Numbered from the stretch's first letter, positions 17,274 through 27,695 are shown. The stretch is DNA of 64,000 bases from Oxalobacter vibrioformis (GCF_027118995.1 NZ_CP098242.1:1706001-1770000), one strand, 5' to 3'. Notes: generated by a model from the letters alone, not told the origin. Made by a program: numbers and translations.

Positions 17274-18062
17274 CTAATGCGCGTGTCCATGCATGCTGCT
17301 GGTAATGACAAAAATAATGGCAACGCCCACGGTAATCAGGATGATCTGGGGAATGGTTTCCCTGATTGACGTGCGCCGCTGCATTTGGGGGATAAGGTCG
17401 GAGACGGCAATATAGATGAATCCGGCTGAGGCCAGCGCCAGCACGTAGGGAATCAGGCTTTGCACCTGCTCCAGCGTGTAATAGCCGACCAGCCCGCCGA
17501 CAACAGCCAGCAAACTGCACAACAGGTTGTAAACATAAGCGCGTGTCCGGGAAAATCCTGCATTCAACAGAACAATAAAATCTCCCACTTCCTGTGGAAT
17601 TTCGTGCGCAAAGATAGCCAGTGCGGTAATAACGCCCAGTTGGACGTCAGCCATGAAAGCTGCGGCGATCATGATACCATCCGTAAAATTGTGAAATCCG
17701 TCGCCAACCAGGATCATCCACCCGGTGGAGCCGGCTTCCCGCTTGTCGTGGCCGGCTTCATGGTCATGGCCGTCGCCTTCATGGTGATGCGAGTGCCGCA
17801 AAACGGAGAATTTTTCCAGCAGGAAGAATCCCAAAAGACCGCCTAATACGGTCGCGAAAAGACCCACAGGATCATGTGTCATCTCGAACGCTTCAGGAAG
17901 CGCATGCAAAAAGGTGGTGGACAGCATGACACCGACAGACAGGCTGACCATCCGTTCCACCATTTTTGACATGGTCGAAAACGACAGCACAGCGGCAATA
18001 CTCAGGCTTGCAACACCGGAGATGAGTACAGCCAGCAGAATCCAGATGAGCGTAACGTTAAT
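17274..18062 (-). CDS. ZIP-family divalent metal transporter
   Basis: A ZIP-type permease of about 262 residues, probably for zinc or another divalent metal. A His-rich loop HSHHHEGDGHDHEAGHDK and the metal-binding helices GDGFHNFTDGIMIAAAF and ALAIFAHEIPQEVGDF are clear. The first ATG/GTG-type start (GTG 17990) would remove the first TM helix, which is encoded upstream as WILLAVLISGVASLSIAAV. The best start by context is ATT at 18062, six bases after AGAGG. ATT could be a genuine rare start or a mutated ATG. If 17990 is used the protein is 238 residues. Confidence 0.82.
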   Translation of the reverse strand: MNVTLIWILLAVLISGVASLSIAAVLSFSTMSKMVERMVSLSVGVMLSTTFLHALPEAFEMTHDPVGLFATVLGGLLGFFLLEKFSVLRHSHHHEGDGHDHEAGHDKREAGSTGWMILVGDGFHNFTDGIMIAAAFMADVQLGVITALAIFAHEIPQEVGDFIVLLNAGFSRTRAYVYNLLCSLLAVVGGLVGYYTLEQVQSLIPYVLALASAGFIYIAVSDLIPQMQRRTSIRETIPQIILITVGVAIIFVITSSMHGHAH

Positions 18063-18120
18063 CTTGAGCCTCTGCAGTAGTTAGGTGGTTGATGCGATAT
18101 TTTCGGGTTTGATACAGCGG

Positions 18121-19194
18121 TTACTTTTGTCTGGAAAGCGCTTGCTTTCTTTTTTCCGCTGATTTGATCCGGGAAATGGATTTGGGCATCAGTTCAAGGC
18201 GGGCACGGCTGTTGGGGTGGGCCGCAGTATAAGATGCCACATTGGAGGCTGGATAGGCACGGATGAAACGTGTCCAGAAATCCACGGCCGAATCAATTCC
18301 ATAACCGGCTCTTAACGCCATGGCCAGTCCCAGCGTGTCTGAGTCCAGGTCAAACTGTTTGGTCATGGGTTTGGCCGGTTTGCTGGTGATGGTTGCTTTT
18401 GGTGTTACCTGTATCAGGTTGTCGATGGTCTTTTTGTTTGCTTCAGTCGTCTGCAGGGTACGGGCGTGATTCAGGATATTGTGCGCCATTTCCTTGCCGA
18501 TGACATAGGCCAGTTCGTTGTCATTGGCGGCAAAACGCATCATGCCGCGCGTAATGAGAATACGCTGCCCGTCCGAATAGGCATTCACATTGTCGGTATG
18601 TCCTAGTTCGACCCTGAAACCACAGGCCCGCGTCAGCGGTACAACCAGGTCATAAGACGTGCCGTTGCGGTCGATTCTCATTTTGACGGATGAATTTTTC
18701 GAGACAATCGGGGAAAGCAGTTTCACCGTTTCCGTTTCGGCTGTCGGTCCTTGCGGCACCGGTTTGCCTTCAATTGTCAGGAGGATATCGCCACGTTCCA
18801 GTCCGGCCCTCTGTGCGCCGCCTCCCGGGATGACATTGGTCACCTGCAGCCTTTCATCCATCCCGAATACCTGGGATGCGGTAGATGTCATGCCGGAAGA
18901 GTAGGAGTATTTGTTCGTTGCGGCAAATCCAAGCAGGTTGCGCACCTGGTTGCGGCAGAGGTCTGCATTGCCTATCTGGAGCGTACCGGAAACCCGGTCA
19001 AGGCGATCCTGCATATCGACGATATGACGGAGTTTGTCATCCTTTGGCAACTGGCTGTAATTCTCCGGCTGATCCAGCGCCGGGGCGCCCGCACAGGCCG
19101 CCAGGAGGAAAACGGCAAAGAGTGCTGCAATCCGTCCTGCCTTGTGGTGAAACGCCGTCAATAAACGGGGAAAAGAAAAGAATACATGTGTCAT
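18121..19194 (-). CDS. M48-like lipoprotein with PDZ domain; peptidase site degenerate
   Basis: A 357-residue protein with a lipoprotein signal (LAAC lipobox, Cys34), a PDZ-like domain at about 115-190 (VIPGGGAQRAGLERGDILLT) and an M48-type region from about 195. The position of the zinc motif reads VIGKEMAHNILNH, so the first histidine of HExxH is Lys234. The downstream glutamate motif reads FDLDSDTLGL. Both changes suggest that it no longer binds catalytic zinc and may act as a scaffold. Repeat copy 5 lies 20 bp upstream of its start. Confidence 0.8.
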   Translation of the reverse strand: MTHVFFSFPRLLTAFHHKAGRIAALFAVFLLAACAGAPALDQPENYSQLPKDDKLRHIVDMQDRLDRVSGTLQIGNADLCRNQVRNLLGFAATNKYSYSSGMTSTASQVFGMDERLQVTNVIPGGGAQRAGLERGDILLTIEGKPVPQGPTAETETVKLLSPIVSKNSSVKMRIDRNGTSYDLVVPLTRACGFRVELGHTDNVNAYSDGQRILITRGMMRFAANDNELAYVIGKEMAHNILNHARTLQTTEANKKTIDNLIQVTPKATITSKPAKPMTKQFDLDSDTLGLAMALRAGYGIDSAVDFWTRFIRAYPASNVASYTAAHPNSRARLELMPKSISRIKSAEKRKQALSRQK

Positions 19195-19214
19195 AGTGAT
19201 AGCCTGATTTTTTT

Positions 19215-19357
19215 GGAAACGCTGATTAAAAGGCTTTGAGAGCGAATTGCTGCGTTACGCGGTGCTCGCAACCTTCGCCTATCTTAAGATATGTCCTGGT
19301 TGCTTCGCTCCGTGCGCCTTGCACCTCATCTCCCAAAATCATGTAATCAGCGTTTCC
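19215..19357 (+). repeat. Palindromic repeat family A, copy 5 (143 bp)
   Basis: Left end GGAAACGCTGATTAAA, right end TGTAATCAGCGTTTCC. It is flanked by T-rich sequence on both sides (TTTT left, TTTA right), so a target duplication is possible but not certain. It lies between dut and the M48-like gene, both on the minus strand. It ends one base before the dut stop codon. Confidence 0.94.
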
Positions 19358-19358
19358 T

Positions 19359-19808
19359 TTATTTTATTCCCGTACTGCCAAAGCCACCGTCTTTTCGCTG
19401 GCTTTCTCCAAATTCATCAACCACATTGAATGCGACCTGGAGCACCGGCACGATAACAAGCTGTGCCAGCCTTTCCATCGGATTCAAGGTATAAGTTTCC
19501 CGGCCCCGGTTCCACGCGGAAACCATGAGTTGTCCCTGGTAGTCGGAATCGATCAGACCAACCAGATTGCCAAGTACCATACCATGCTTGTGGCCCATGC
19601 CGCTACGCGGCAGGATAACCGCGGCATAGCCGGGGTCCGCAATATGGATGGCAAGCCCGGTCGGAACCAGATGCGTGTCTCCCGGTTCAAAAACAAGCGG
19701 CTCATCCAGGCATGCACGCAGATCCAGCCCTGCACTGCCGGCGGTTGCATAGGCCGGCAGGTGTTCTTTCATGCGGGCATCTACAATGTTGAGATCAATG
19801 GTTTTCAT
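19359..19808 (-). CDS. dut: Deoxyuridine 5'-triphosphate nucleotidohydrolase
   Basis: A 149-residue trimeric dUTPase that hydrolyses dUTP to dUMP. The motifs are visible in order: [51 protein letters not shown] and the C-terminal glycine-rich arm DGGFGSTG. It lies 11 bp after coaBC on the same strand, the usual dfp-dut pairing. Confidence 0.96.
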   Translation of the reverse strand: MKTIDLNIVDARMKEHLPAYATAGSAGLDLRACLDEPLVFEPGDTHLVPTGLAIHIADPGYAAVILPRSGMGHKHGMVLGNLVGLIDSDYQGQLMVSAWNRGRETYTLNPMERLAQLVIVPVLQVAFNVVDEFGESQRKDGGFGSTGIK

Positions 19809-19819
19809 GGGATACGGTT

Positions 19820-21007
19820 TCAGATCCGTTTGGCGATTGCCTGGATCAGTTCTCGCGCCAGGGCCTGCTTGTCGGCCCGCGGCAGGCGGGTATTGCCTTT
19901 TTCATCAAAAAGGACCAGTTCGTTTTCATCAAGGCCAAAGGTCTCATGTCCGATATTGCCGACCAGAAGCGGGATTTCCTTGCGCAAGCGTTTTTCCTCA
20001 CCATACTGGAGCAGGTTTTCCGATTCAGCGGCAAAGCCGACACAGTAGGGAGGATGATCAAGCTGGGCAACAGACGCTAAAATATCCGGATTTTCATCAA
20101 ATTCCAGCACAGGCATACCGCTGCCGTCTTTCTTGAGTTTCTGGTTGCTGGCATTGGCCACACGCCAGTCGGCCACAGCGGCAACAGCGATGAAGATATC
20201 CTGCCCGCTTACCAGTGACATGACCATTTCATGCATCTGGACAGCCGTCGTGACATCGTAGCGCATGACGCCATAAGGCGTGGCAAGTGCTGTCGGGCCG
20301 GAAACCAGGTGGACTTCAGCGCCGGCTTCCCGGGCGGCGCACGCTACCGCATAGCCCATCTTGCCGGATGAGCGGTTGGTGATGCCGCGAACCGGGTCAA
20401 TCGGCTCAAACGTCGGTCCGGCAGTAATCAGCACGCGTTTTCCTGCCAGGGCCTTGGGCTGGAAAGCTGCAATCACTTCTTCCAGCAGTTCGTGCGGTTC
20501 CAGCATCCGTCCCATGCCGGTGTCGCCGCAAGCCTGGTAACCGGCTGCCGGTCCCAGTATGCCGATGCCATCCGCTTTCAGTTGCGCCACATTCCGCTGG
20601 GTTGCCGTGTTTTGCCACATCTCGACATTCATGGCGGGAGCCACCATGAACGGCACATGGGACTGGCGTGCCAGGCACATGGACGACAGCAGATCGTCCG
20701 CAATGCCATTGGCCAGCTTGGCCATGAAATTGGCCGTACAGGGCGCAATAACAATGGCGTCAGCTCCCCGGATAAGGTCGATGTGCGGAATCATGTTTGC
20801 CGGTGGCGCTTCCCACTGGCTGGTATGGACAGGATATCCTGTGAGGGACTGCATGGTCAGGGGGGTGATGAAGCGCGTCGCACCATCCGTCATGACCACC
20901 TGCACTGATGCCCCGTCGCGGATGAGGGCACGGGCAAATTCAGCGGATTTGTAACAGGCGATACCGCCGGTCAGTCCCAGAACAATTTTTTTACCGGAGA
21001 GTTGCAT
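19820..21007 (-). CDS. coaBC: Bifunctional phosphopantothenoylcysteine decarboxylase/synthetase
   Basis: A 395-residue fusion of the CoaC flavoprotein ([32 protein letters not shown]) with CoaB ([40 protein letters not shown]), acting in coenzyme A synthesis. I chose ATG 21007 because AGGAGG lies 4 bp upstream and the sequence aligns with known N-termini. An ATG at 21046, 3 bp after lspA, also has an AGGAG-like site and cannot be excluded. Confidence 0.94.
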   Translation of the reverse strand: MQLSGKKIVLGLTGGIACYKSAEFARALIRDGASVQVVMTDGATRFITPLTMQSLTGYPVHTSQWEAPPANMIPHIDLIRGADAIVIAPCTANFMAKLANGIADDLLSSMCLARQSHVPFMVAPAMNVEMWQNTATQRNVAQLKADGIGILGPAAGYQACGDTGMGRMLEPHELLEEVIAAFQPKALAGKRVLITAGPTFEPIDPVRGITNRSSGKMGYAVACAAREAGAEVHLVSGPTALATPYGVMRYDVTTAVQMHEMVMSLVSGQDIFIAVAAVADWRVANASNQKLKKDGSGMPVLEFDENPDILASVAQLDHPPYCVGFAAESENLLQYGEEKRLRKEIPLLVGNIGHETFGLDENELVLFDEKGNTRLPRADKQALARELIQAIAKRI

Positions 21008-21049
21008 ACCACCTCCTGACGGATTAAGGGGATTTGATGATGTCATCGG

Positions 21050-21553
21050 TTATTTGCTCCTGTTAACACGCCTGAGCTCATCAAGTATAAATAACACGGC
21101 GCCAATGGTAATGGCACTGTCGGCTATGTTGAAAGCCGGCCAGTGCCATGTGCCGATATAAAAATCAATGAAATCCGTGACCTGGCCATAAAGGAGCCGG
21201 TCAATCAGATTGCCGATGGCACCGCCTAAAATCAGGGCAAATGCCCAGCAAAACAGTTTTTGTCCGGCATTTTTACGCATGAAGTACAGGATAAAGACAA
21301 TGGCAATGAGGCTCACGCCCGTAAAAAAATAACGCTGCCAGCCTGAAGCCGAGGCCAGAAAACTGAAAGCGGCGCCCTTGTTATAGGCCAGTACCAGATT
21401 AAGAAATGCCGTCAGCTTGATGACCGGTACCCCATCGAGCAGCTTTACCATCCAGAGTTTGGTCAGCTGATCCGCTATGACGACGACTGCTGCAATGAGC
21501 AGCCATGGCATCATGCGGGGCCTGCTTCTGAACGTATAGTTTCCTGATCCCAT
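21050..21553 (-). CDS. lspA: Lipoprotein signal peptidase
   Basis: A 167-residue inner-membrane aspartyl protease that cleaves prolipoproteins. It has four hydrophobic helices and the two catalytic aspartates in GAIGNLIDRLLYGQVTDFID and FNIADSAITIGAVL. I start it at MGSGNYTFRSRPRMM; the frame extends further up into ileS, which is not supported. It follows ileS by 58 bp, the common [12 protein letters not shown] order. Confidence 0.94.
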   Translation of the reverse strand: MGSGNYTFRSRPRMMPWLLIAAVVVIADQLTKLWMVKLLDGVPVIKLTAFLNLVLAYNKGAAFSFLASASGWQRYFFTGVSLIAIVFILYFMRKNAGQKLFCWAFALILGGAIGNLIDRLLYGQVTDFIDFYIGTWHWPAFNIADSAITIGAVLFILDELRRVNRSK

Positions 21554-21611
21554 GCCCTGTTGGTCTTTCTCTGATATTGCCAAAACTGAAATAATGACGC
21601 CTTGACCCGTA

Positions 21612-24527
21612 TTATGCAAATTCCCGGTCTTCTCCACTGCCGTAAAGATTGGACATGCAGCGTGCGCACAGATGGGGGTGCTTCGGATCCGCACCCACAT
21701 CCGGACGGTGGTGCCAGCAGCGGTCACACTTCTCAAACGGCGATGGCTTAACAGTAATCGACTCGGCTTCAGGGGTGCTGACTTCGATCACATCCGCTCT
21801 GGAGGTAATGAAAATAAACTTGAGATCATCATGCAGGCTCTTTAAGAGTTCCAGTTTTTCACCGCTGGCCCGGATTTCAATTTCGGCCTGCAGGGATGAG
21901 CCGATGGCACCGGACATGCGGACGGCTTCCAGTTCTTTGGTAATCTCGGAGCGGATTTCCTTGAGTCGCGCAAATTTTGCCAGCAGGGCTTCTCCATCCC
22001 TGATCTCGGGTAGCTCGTACGCTGTCTGGGTAAAGACGGTTTCATCGCTGCCGGCATATTCTGCCTGGCTGGCAAACACCGACCAGGCTTCCTCCATCGT
22101 GAAAGAAAGGATCGGTGAAACCAGGCGCAAAATGGCATGGGTAATATGCCACAGTGCTGTCTGGGCTGAACGCCTGGCTTTTGACACCTCACCCGCTGTA
22201 TACAAACGGTCTTTCAGGATATCCAGATACAGGCTGCCGAGCTCTTCGGAGCAATAGGTCTGGAATTTGGATATGACAGGATGGAATTCAAATTCGTCAT
22301 AATGCGCCATGATTTCCTGTTGCAGCGCATGCATGGAGGCGATCGCATACCGGTCGATTTCCAGCAGTTCATCAATCGGCACCGCATCCTTTTGCGGATC
22401 AAAGTCAGCGGTGTTGGCGAGCAGAAAGCGAAGGGTATTGCGAATCCTGCGGTAGGATTCGGTGACGCGTTTCAGGATTTCGTCAGAGATGGACAACTCG
22501 CCCGAATAATCCGTAGAGGCGACCCACAGGCGCAGGATATCGGCACCCAGCGTCTCAAACACTTTCTGTGGCGCGATCACATTGCCCAGCGACTTGGACA
22601 TCTTCTTGCCCAGTCCGTCAACGACAAAGCCATGTGTCAGGAGCATTTTGTAAGGGGCCCGCCCATCCAGCATGGAGCCGGTCAAAAGCGATGAATGGAA
22701 CCATCCGCGGTGCTGATCCGAGCCTTCCAGGTAAAGATCGGCAGGATATCCCAGTTCAGCCGCATGGGAGCCGCGCATGACGGTGGAATGCGTGATGCCG
22801 GAGTCAAACCAGACATCAAGCGTGTCACGGTTTTTCTCATACATGGCGGCTTCTTCGCCGAGCAGATCGTATGGCGTGATTTTCTGCCAGGCTTCAATCC
22901 CTTCTTTTTCGATCAGTCTGGCAATTTCTTCCAGCAGTTCCGGGGTTCTGGGGTGCAGTTCGCCGGTTTCCCTGTGGATGAAAAACGCCATGGGAACACC
23001 CCACTGACGCTGGCGTGAAAGGGTCCAGTCAGGGCGGTTTTCGATCATGCCGTGCAGGCGCGCCTTGCCCCAGGCCGGATAGAACGTTGTTGCTTCGACT
23101 CCCTTGAGTGCGGTTTCACGCAGGGAGGGGCCGCCATCCTTTGGTTTGCCATCCATGGTGGCAAACCATTGTGACGTCGCACGATACACAATCGGGCTCT
23201 TGTGCCGCCAGCAGTGCATATAACTGTGCGACATCATGTCCAGGTAAAAGAGTGTGCCTGCTTCACGCAGGGTGTCGCAGATGACACGGGAGGCATCCCA
23301 GATCGTCATGCCGCCGAAAAGCGGCAGGGTGGAGGCGTAGTGGCCATCGCCCATGACGGGATTCAAGACCTCGTCATCAGCCATGCCGTGGGCTTTGCAG
23401 GAAAGAAAGTCATCCACACCATAAGCCGGGGCGGAGTGAACAATACCGGTACCGGTATCCAGCGTGACGTATTCTTCCGTATAGACCGGAGAATAACGGC
23501 GGTAACCTTCGTGCATATAATAGAGCGGGTGCCTGAAGCGGATATTTTCCAGCGCGGCACCTTTGACTTTTGCCAGCGTTTTCCATGTTTCAACACCAAA
23601 AAGTTTCTGGAGCCAGGTTTTGCTTGGCTCATCTGCTGCAGGAACCCTGGCGCGCTCATCGGCCAGGATGAAGAGTCCTTTTTCTGTTTCGATCAGGGCA
23701 TAGTCAAATTCCGGGTGGATGTTTAATGCCTGGTTTGACGGGATGGTCCAGGGGGTTGTTGTCCAGATGACGATATGGCCTTTTTCCGTTGGCAGCTTAT
23801 CAAGGCCAAAGGCAGCGGCAATTTTTTCCGGCTCGCCAAATTCAAAACCGACATAGACTTCCGGGTCACGCTTGTCCTGGTATTCCACTTCGGCTTCCGC
23901 CAGCGCAGAGCCGCAGTCAAAACACCAGTTGACCGGTTTGAGTCCGCGGTACACATAGCCTTTTTCAAGCAGTTTGCCCAAAGCCCGCAATTCATTGGCT
24001 TCAGTGCGGTAATTCATGGTCAGGTAAGGGTTGTCCCATTCCCCCAGTACACCGAGGCGGATGAAGTCCTTTTTCTGGCGTTCTACCTGTTCACTGGCAT
24101 AAGCCCTTGCTTTTGACTGGACGGTTTCCGTGGGCAGGTTTTTGCCATATTCCTTTTCGATCTGGATTTCAATCGGCATGCCGTGGCAGTCCCAGCCGGG
24201 CACATAAGGGGCGTCAAACCCCGCAAGCCCGCGGGTTTTGATCACAATGTCCTTTAAAATCTTGTTGACGGCATGGCCAATATGAATATCACCATTGGCA
24301 TACGGTGGGCCATCATGCAGGATGAATGTGGGACGGCCTTTGGCGGCTTTGCGGATCCGCTCATAAATTTTCTTTTCCTGCCATTCTTTTACCCACAGCG
24401 GTTCGCGTTTGGCGAGATCACCCCGCATGGGGAAGGGGGTATCCGGCATGTTGACCGTATAATCTTTTTCCGGTTTTTTGCCGGCTTTGTTTTTGCCTTT
24501 GGGGCCGTCAGATGGTTTATTGGACAT
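21612..24527 (-). CDS. ileS: Isoleucyl-tRNA synthetase
   Basis: A 971-residue class I synthetase. The HIGH motif is in [18 protein letters not shown], the KMSKS motif in [12 protein letters not shown], and the editing domain contains [14 protein letters not shown]. The C-terminal zinc finger has CDRCWHHRP and [10 protein letters not shown]. The start at [14 protein letters not shown] lacks a clear ribosome binding site; the frame stays open 8 codons further to a TTG. It has a Lys-rich N-terminal extension before [13 protein letters not shown]. Confidence 0.97.
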   Translation of the reverse strand: MSNKPSDGPKGKNKAGKKPEKDYTVNMPDTPFPMRGDLAKREPLWVKEWQEKKIYERIRKAAKGRPTFILHDGPPYANGDIHIGHAVNKILKDIVIKTRGLAGFDAPYVPGWDCHGMPIEIQIEKEYGKNLPTETVQSKARAYASEQVERQKKDFIRLGVLGEWDNPYLTMNYRTEANELRALGKLLEKGYVYRGLKPVNWCFDCGSALAEAEVEYQDKRDPEVYVGFEFGEPEKIAAAFGLDKLPTEKGHIVIWTTTPWTIPSNQALNIHPEFDYALIETEKGLFILADERARVPAADEPSKTWLQKLFGVETWKTLAKVKGAALENIRFRHPLYYMHEGYRRYSPVYTEEYVTLDTGTGIVHSAPAYGVDDFLSCKAHGMADDEVLNPVMGDGHYASTLPLFGGMTIWDASRVICDTLREAGTLFYLDMMSHSYMHCWRHKSPIVYRATSQWFATMDGKPKDGGPSLRETALKGVEATTFYPAWGKARLHGMIENRPDWTLSRQRQWGVPMAFFIHRETGELHPRTPELLEEIARLIEKEGIEAWQKITPYDLLGEEAAMYEKNRDTLDVWFDSGITHSTVMRGSHAAELGYPADLYLEGSDQHRGWFHSSLLTGSMLDGRAPYKMLLTHGFVVDGLGKKMSKSLGNVIAPQKVFETLGADILRLWVASTDYSGELSISDEILKRVTESYRRIRNTLRFLLANTADFDPQKDAVPIDELLEIDRYAIASMHALQQEIMAHYDEFEFHPVISKFQTYCSEELGSLYLDILKDRLYTAGEVSKARRSAQTALWHITHAILRLVSPILSFTMEEAWSVFASQAEYAGSDETVFTQTAYELPEIRDGEALLAKFARLKEIRSEITKELEAVRMSGAIGSSLQAEIEIRASGEKLELLKSLHDDLKFIFITSRADVIEVSTPEAESITVKPSPFEKCDRCWHHRPDVGADPKHPHLCARCMSNLYGSGEDREFA

Positions 24528-24600
24528 GTTTTTGTTCGGGTAATAACACAAATGAACTGAGTATTTTACTACTGTGCGCTGAATATGCCGTCAAATTTGC

Positions 24601-24743
24601 GGAAATGCTGATTAAAAGTCTTTGTGAGCGAATTGCTGCGTTACGCGGTGCTCGCAACCTTCGTCTATCTTGAGATATGCTTTGGTTGCTACGCGCCGTG
24701 CGCCTTGCCCTTCATCTCACAAAATCATTTAATCAGCGATTCC
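24601..24743 (+). repeat. Palindromic repeat family A, copy 6 (143 bp), overlapping the ribF end
   Basis: Left end GGAAATGCTGATTAAA, right end TTTAATCAGCGATTCC. This copy has more substitutions than the others, including TGAGATA in the central palindrome. It lies between ribF and ileS. Its right TIR is translated as the last residues of RibF (ESLIK) and supplies the stop codon. Flanks are TTGC and CTGC, so a duplication is doubtful. Confidence 0.93.
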
Positions 24744-25717
24744 CTGCTTTTTTGTGAAAGCATTGCCATATTGCCGGGATCATCAAAAAAAGCCCGTGCG
24801 GTGTTGACGTCGGTGCCAATGGCTTTTATCAGCGCCGGCAGGCCCGGAAATTTCCGGTTATCCCGCAGCTTTTTCAGGAATTCGACATGGATCAGCCTGC
24901 CATAGCAGTTTTCGCCATAATCCAGGAGATGGGTTTCCAGCACGATACGCGGCGTTTCATCCACGGTCGGGCGGGTACCGATCATGGAAACTGCTGGCAG
25001 CGGATGCTCGGCCAGGCCATGCACACGGGTGATATAGACACCGGAAAGAATCGGATTGAAGCGGCGCATGGGCAGATTGGCTGTCGGAAATCCCAGACTG
25101 TGCCCGCGCTTGTCGCCATGAACAACGTGTCCGGAGATGTGATAAGGCATGCCGAGCAGTTTTTCTGCCAGGGTAAAGTCGTTATGTTTCAATGCATCGC
25201 GTACCGCCGATGAGGAGATACGGCTGTTTTTGTCGGTTACGGTTGGCATGACCTCGACTTCAAACCCGTATTTTTTTCCGGCCCGGATCAGGTCTTCCGT
25301 TGTGCCTTCCCGGTTTCTGGCAAAACGGAAGGCTTCTCCCACCACCAGCCATTTGACGTTCAGTCCCTTGAGCAGGATGGTTTCGATAAATGCTTCGGGC
25401 GTCAGGCCGGCGAGCGCATCATCAAAGCGCAGGAGAATGGTGCGGTCAATACAGGCGGCAGAAAGGGCTTTTAACTTGCTGCGTAAAGAGGAAATCGTCG
25501 TTGGCGCTTCATCAGGTTTCCCTGCTTTGAGGGCGAAGTACTGGCGGGGATGTGGTGTAAATGTCAGCACGGCCGACATCAGACCCCGCTGTTTTGCCGC
25601 CTGCCGGACATGATCGAGCAACGCCCTGTGTCCCCGGTGCACACCATCGAAATTGCCGATGGCAAGGGCACAGGGATGGGCAAAAGCGTCTGCTGGCAGG
25701 CCGCGAAAGATATTCAT
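24725..25717 (-). CDS. ribF: Bifunctional riboflavin kinase / FAD synthetase
   Basis: A 330-residue enzyme making FMN and FAD. The nucleotidyltransferase half has LAIGNFDGVHRGHRALLDHV and the C-terminal flavokinase half has GDKRGHSLGFPTANL. The last five codons and the TGA stop lie inside palindromic repeat copy 6, so the native C-terminus was replaced or slightly changed by insertion. It is the first gene of a [12 protein letters not shown] row. Confidence 0.95.
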   Translation of the reverse strand: MNIFRGLPADAFAHPCALAIGNFDGVHRGHRALLDHVRQAAKQRGLMSAVLTFTPHPRQYFALKAGKPDEAPTTISSLRSKLKALSAACIDRTILLRFDDALAGLTPEAFIETILLKGLNVKWLVVGEAFRFARNREGTTEDLIRAGKKYGFEVEVMPTVTDKNSRISSSAVRDALKHNDFTLAEKLLGMPYHISGHVVHGDKRGHSLGFPTANLPMRRFNPILSGVYITRVHGLAEHPLPAVSMIGTRPTVDETPRIVLETHLLDYGENCYGRLIHVEFLKKLRDNRKFPGLPALIKAIGTDVNTARAFFDDPGNMAMLSQKSRESLIK

Positions 25718-25888
25718 CTGTTATTTCGGGAGATTTTTTAAAAGCATAAAATTATAATGCTTCCAGCATGATTTCACCCAACATCCGGCAAATGCTTTTC
25801 GTGTCTGATAAAAACACAGGAATGAAGGGGCCGGTATGGCGGGCCGGGTGACGGAAAGTCCGCAACCGGACGATGAGGGTAAACGATA

Positions 25889-27658
25889 ATGATGAAAACA
25901 ATAAAACACAGCCTGGCTATTGTACTGGTATTGCTTTTTCTTCCGCCGCCTGTTTTTGCTGCCGCCGATCCCGGCAAGGTGATCCATACGGTATTTGAGG
26001 CGTCCGACGATGGTTTTGATATGGTCCGGACCCAGAATTATTATTCCGGATGGGTGGCCGATGCGATTTTTGAAACACTGCTCACCTATGACTATCTGGC
26101 CCGTCCTGCCAAACTGGTACCGAATACAGCCGAATCCATGCCGCAAATCAGTGAAGATGGCAAAACCCTGACATTTACCCTCCGGAAAAATATTTTCTTC
26201 ACGCCGGACCCGGCATTCAAGGGAAAACGCCGTGAACTGACAGCAGCCGATTACGTCTATTCCATCAAACGGCTGGTCGATCCGGCAAACCGCTCCCCTT
26301 CGGCCAATTTTGTCACCGGCAAGATCGCCGGGCTTGATGAACTGGCAGAAAAAGCCAAAAAAAGCGGGCGTTTTGATTACGATGCCCCGGTGACGGGACT
26401 TTATGCACCGGATCGCTATACATTGAAAATCCATCTTTCCCGTCCCGACAGCAATTTCCTGTTTGCACTGGCTTATGGCGGGCTGGCCGCGGTCGCGCGG
26501 GAAGTGATCGAGCATTACGGTACCGAGAGCCGGATTCATCCTGTCGGCACCGGCCCTTACATGCTGGCGCAATATGTGCCGCGTAGCCGGGTCGTGCTGG
26601 TTGCCAATCCGGATTACCGAGGGTTTACCTGGAATTTTGAGTCATCAGGTGATCCAGGAGATGATGAGATCGTGCGCGACATGAAGGGCAAGGAGATGCC
26701 GCAGGTCGGCCGGGTGGAAATTGCCATTGTGGAGGAAGAACAGTCCCGGTGGCTGACTTTCCAGGAGGGGAAAATCGCTTTTGACAAGCTGCCCCAACTG
26801 GCTGCCCCGCTGGTGCTGGACGGGGATAAACTCAAGCCCGAGTATGCGGCACAAAAGCTGCGTCTGTACCGGATGATTGAGCCTGAGGCGACTTTTACCA
26901 CCTTCAATTTCCGCGACCCGGTTGTTGGTGGGTTCAGCAGGGAAAAGATTGCCCTGCGGCGCGCTATTGCCATGGCGTACAGTGTGGAGGATGAAATTAC
27001 CCTGTTGCGCAACGGGCAGGCGATCAAGGCGGAAATGATCGTGCCGGTTGGCGTGGTGGGCCATGACCCGTCTTATCGCAGCAGTATCGGGTATGAACCG
27101 GAGCTGGCATCTCGCCTGCTGGATCATTTTGGCTACAAGCGCCAGGCTGACGGGTACCGGACGATGCCTGACGGCAGCCCGCTTCTCCTTAAAATCCGCA
27201 CAGAAGCCAGCGCCAGTTCAAAAATCGTATCGGAAATCTGGAAACGCGGGCTCGACAGGATCGGGGTGAGGGTGCAGTTTGATGTCAGTAATTTTGCTGA
27301 TAACGTCAAGGATGCCACCGAGTGCCGCCTGATGATGTGGGGCAGCGCCTGGCATGCGGATTACCCGGAAGGAGAGAATTTCCTCCAGCTTTTGTACGGT
27401 CCCAATGCCGGGCAGGGCAATCACGGATGTTACCAGTCTGCGGCTTATGATGCACTCTACAAAAAAGCGATGGCCCTGCCAAGCGGCCCGGAGCGTCATG
27501 CGCTTTATGTCGCCATGAACCGCCAGATGGAAGCCGATACCGCCTGGTCGCTGCATGTCTCGCGCGTCAGGAACTGGCTGGTCAGGCCCTGGGTAAAAGG
27601 ATTCAAGAAGCACCCCATCCTGCAGTCAGACTGGCAATATCTCGATGTGGAGAAATAA
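25889..27658 (+). CDS. Family 5 extracellular solute-binding protein (peptide/opine type)
   Basis: A 589-residue periplasmic binding protein with a signal peptide (IVLVLLFLPPPVFAA, cleavage near residue 25). It has the family 5 features TLTFTLRKNIFFTPDP, DYVYSIKRLVDP and HPVGTGPYMLAQYVPRSRVV. Such proteins usually feed peptide or nickel ABC transporters, but no permease or ATPase gene lies next to it. The ligand is unknown. A second ATG directly follows the first. Its end lies 37 bp from the convergent GGDEF-EAL gene. Confidence 0.87.
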   Translation: MMKTIKHSLAIVLVLLFLPPPVFAAADPGKVIHTVFEASDDGFDMVRTQNYYSGWVADAIFETLLTYDYLARPAKLVPNTAESMPQISEDGKTLTFTLRKNIFFTPDPAFKGKRRELTAADYVYSIKRLVDPANRSPSANFVTGKIAGLDELAEKAKKSGRFDYDAPVTGLYAPDRYTLKIHLSRPDSNFLFALAYGGLAAVAREVIEHYGTESRIHPVGTGPYMLAQYVPRSRVVLVANPDYRGFTWNFESSGDPGDDEIVRDMKGKEMPQVGRVEIAIVEEEQSRWLTFQEGKIAFDKLPQLAAPLVLDGDKLKPEYAAQKLRLYRMIEPEATFTTFNFRDPVVGGFSREKIALRRAIAMAYSVEDEITLLRNGQAIKAEMIVPVGVVGHDPSYRSSIGYEPELASRLLDHFGYKRQADGYRTMPDGSPLLLKIRTEASASSKIVSEIWKRGLDRIGVRVQFDVSNFADNVKDATECRLMMWGSAWHADYPEGENFLQLLYGPNAGQGNHGCYQSAAYDALYKKAMALPSGPERHALYVAMNRQMEADTAWSLHVSRVRNWLVRPWVKGFKKHPILQSDWQYLDVEK

Positions 27659-27695
27659 GCGGGCCATAGATAAGCAGACCGTGTGGGCTGATCTG

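Noticed and set aside
25826..25885. GC-rich stretch before the solute-binding protein gene as a riboswitch
   Set aside because: Only a small GTCCG/CGGAC hairpin is visible; no known aptamer layout was recognised.
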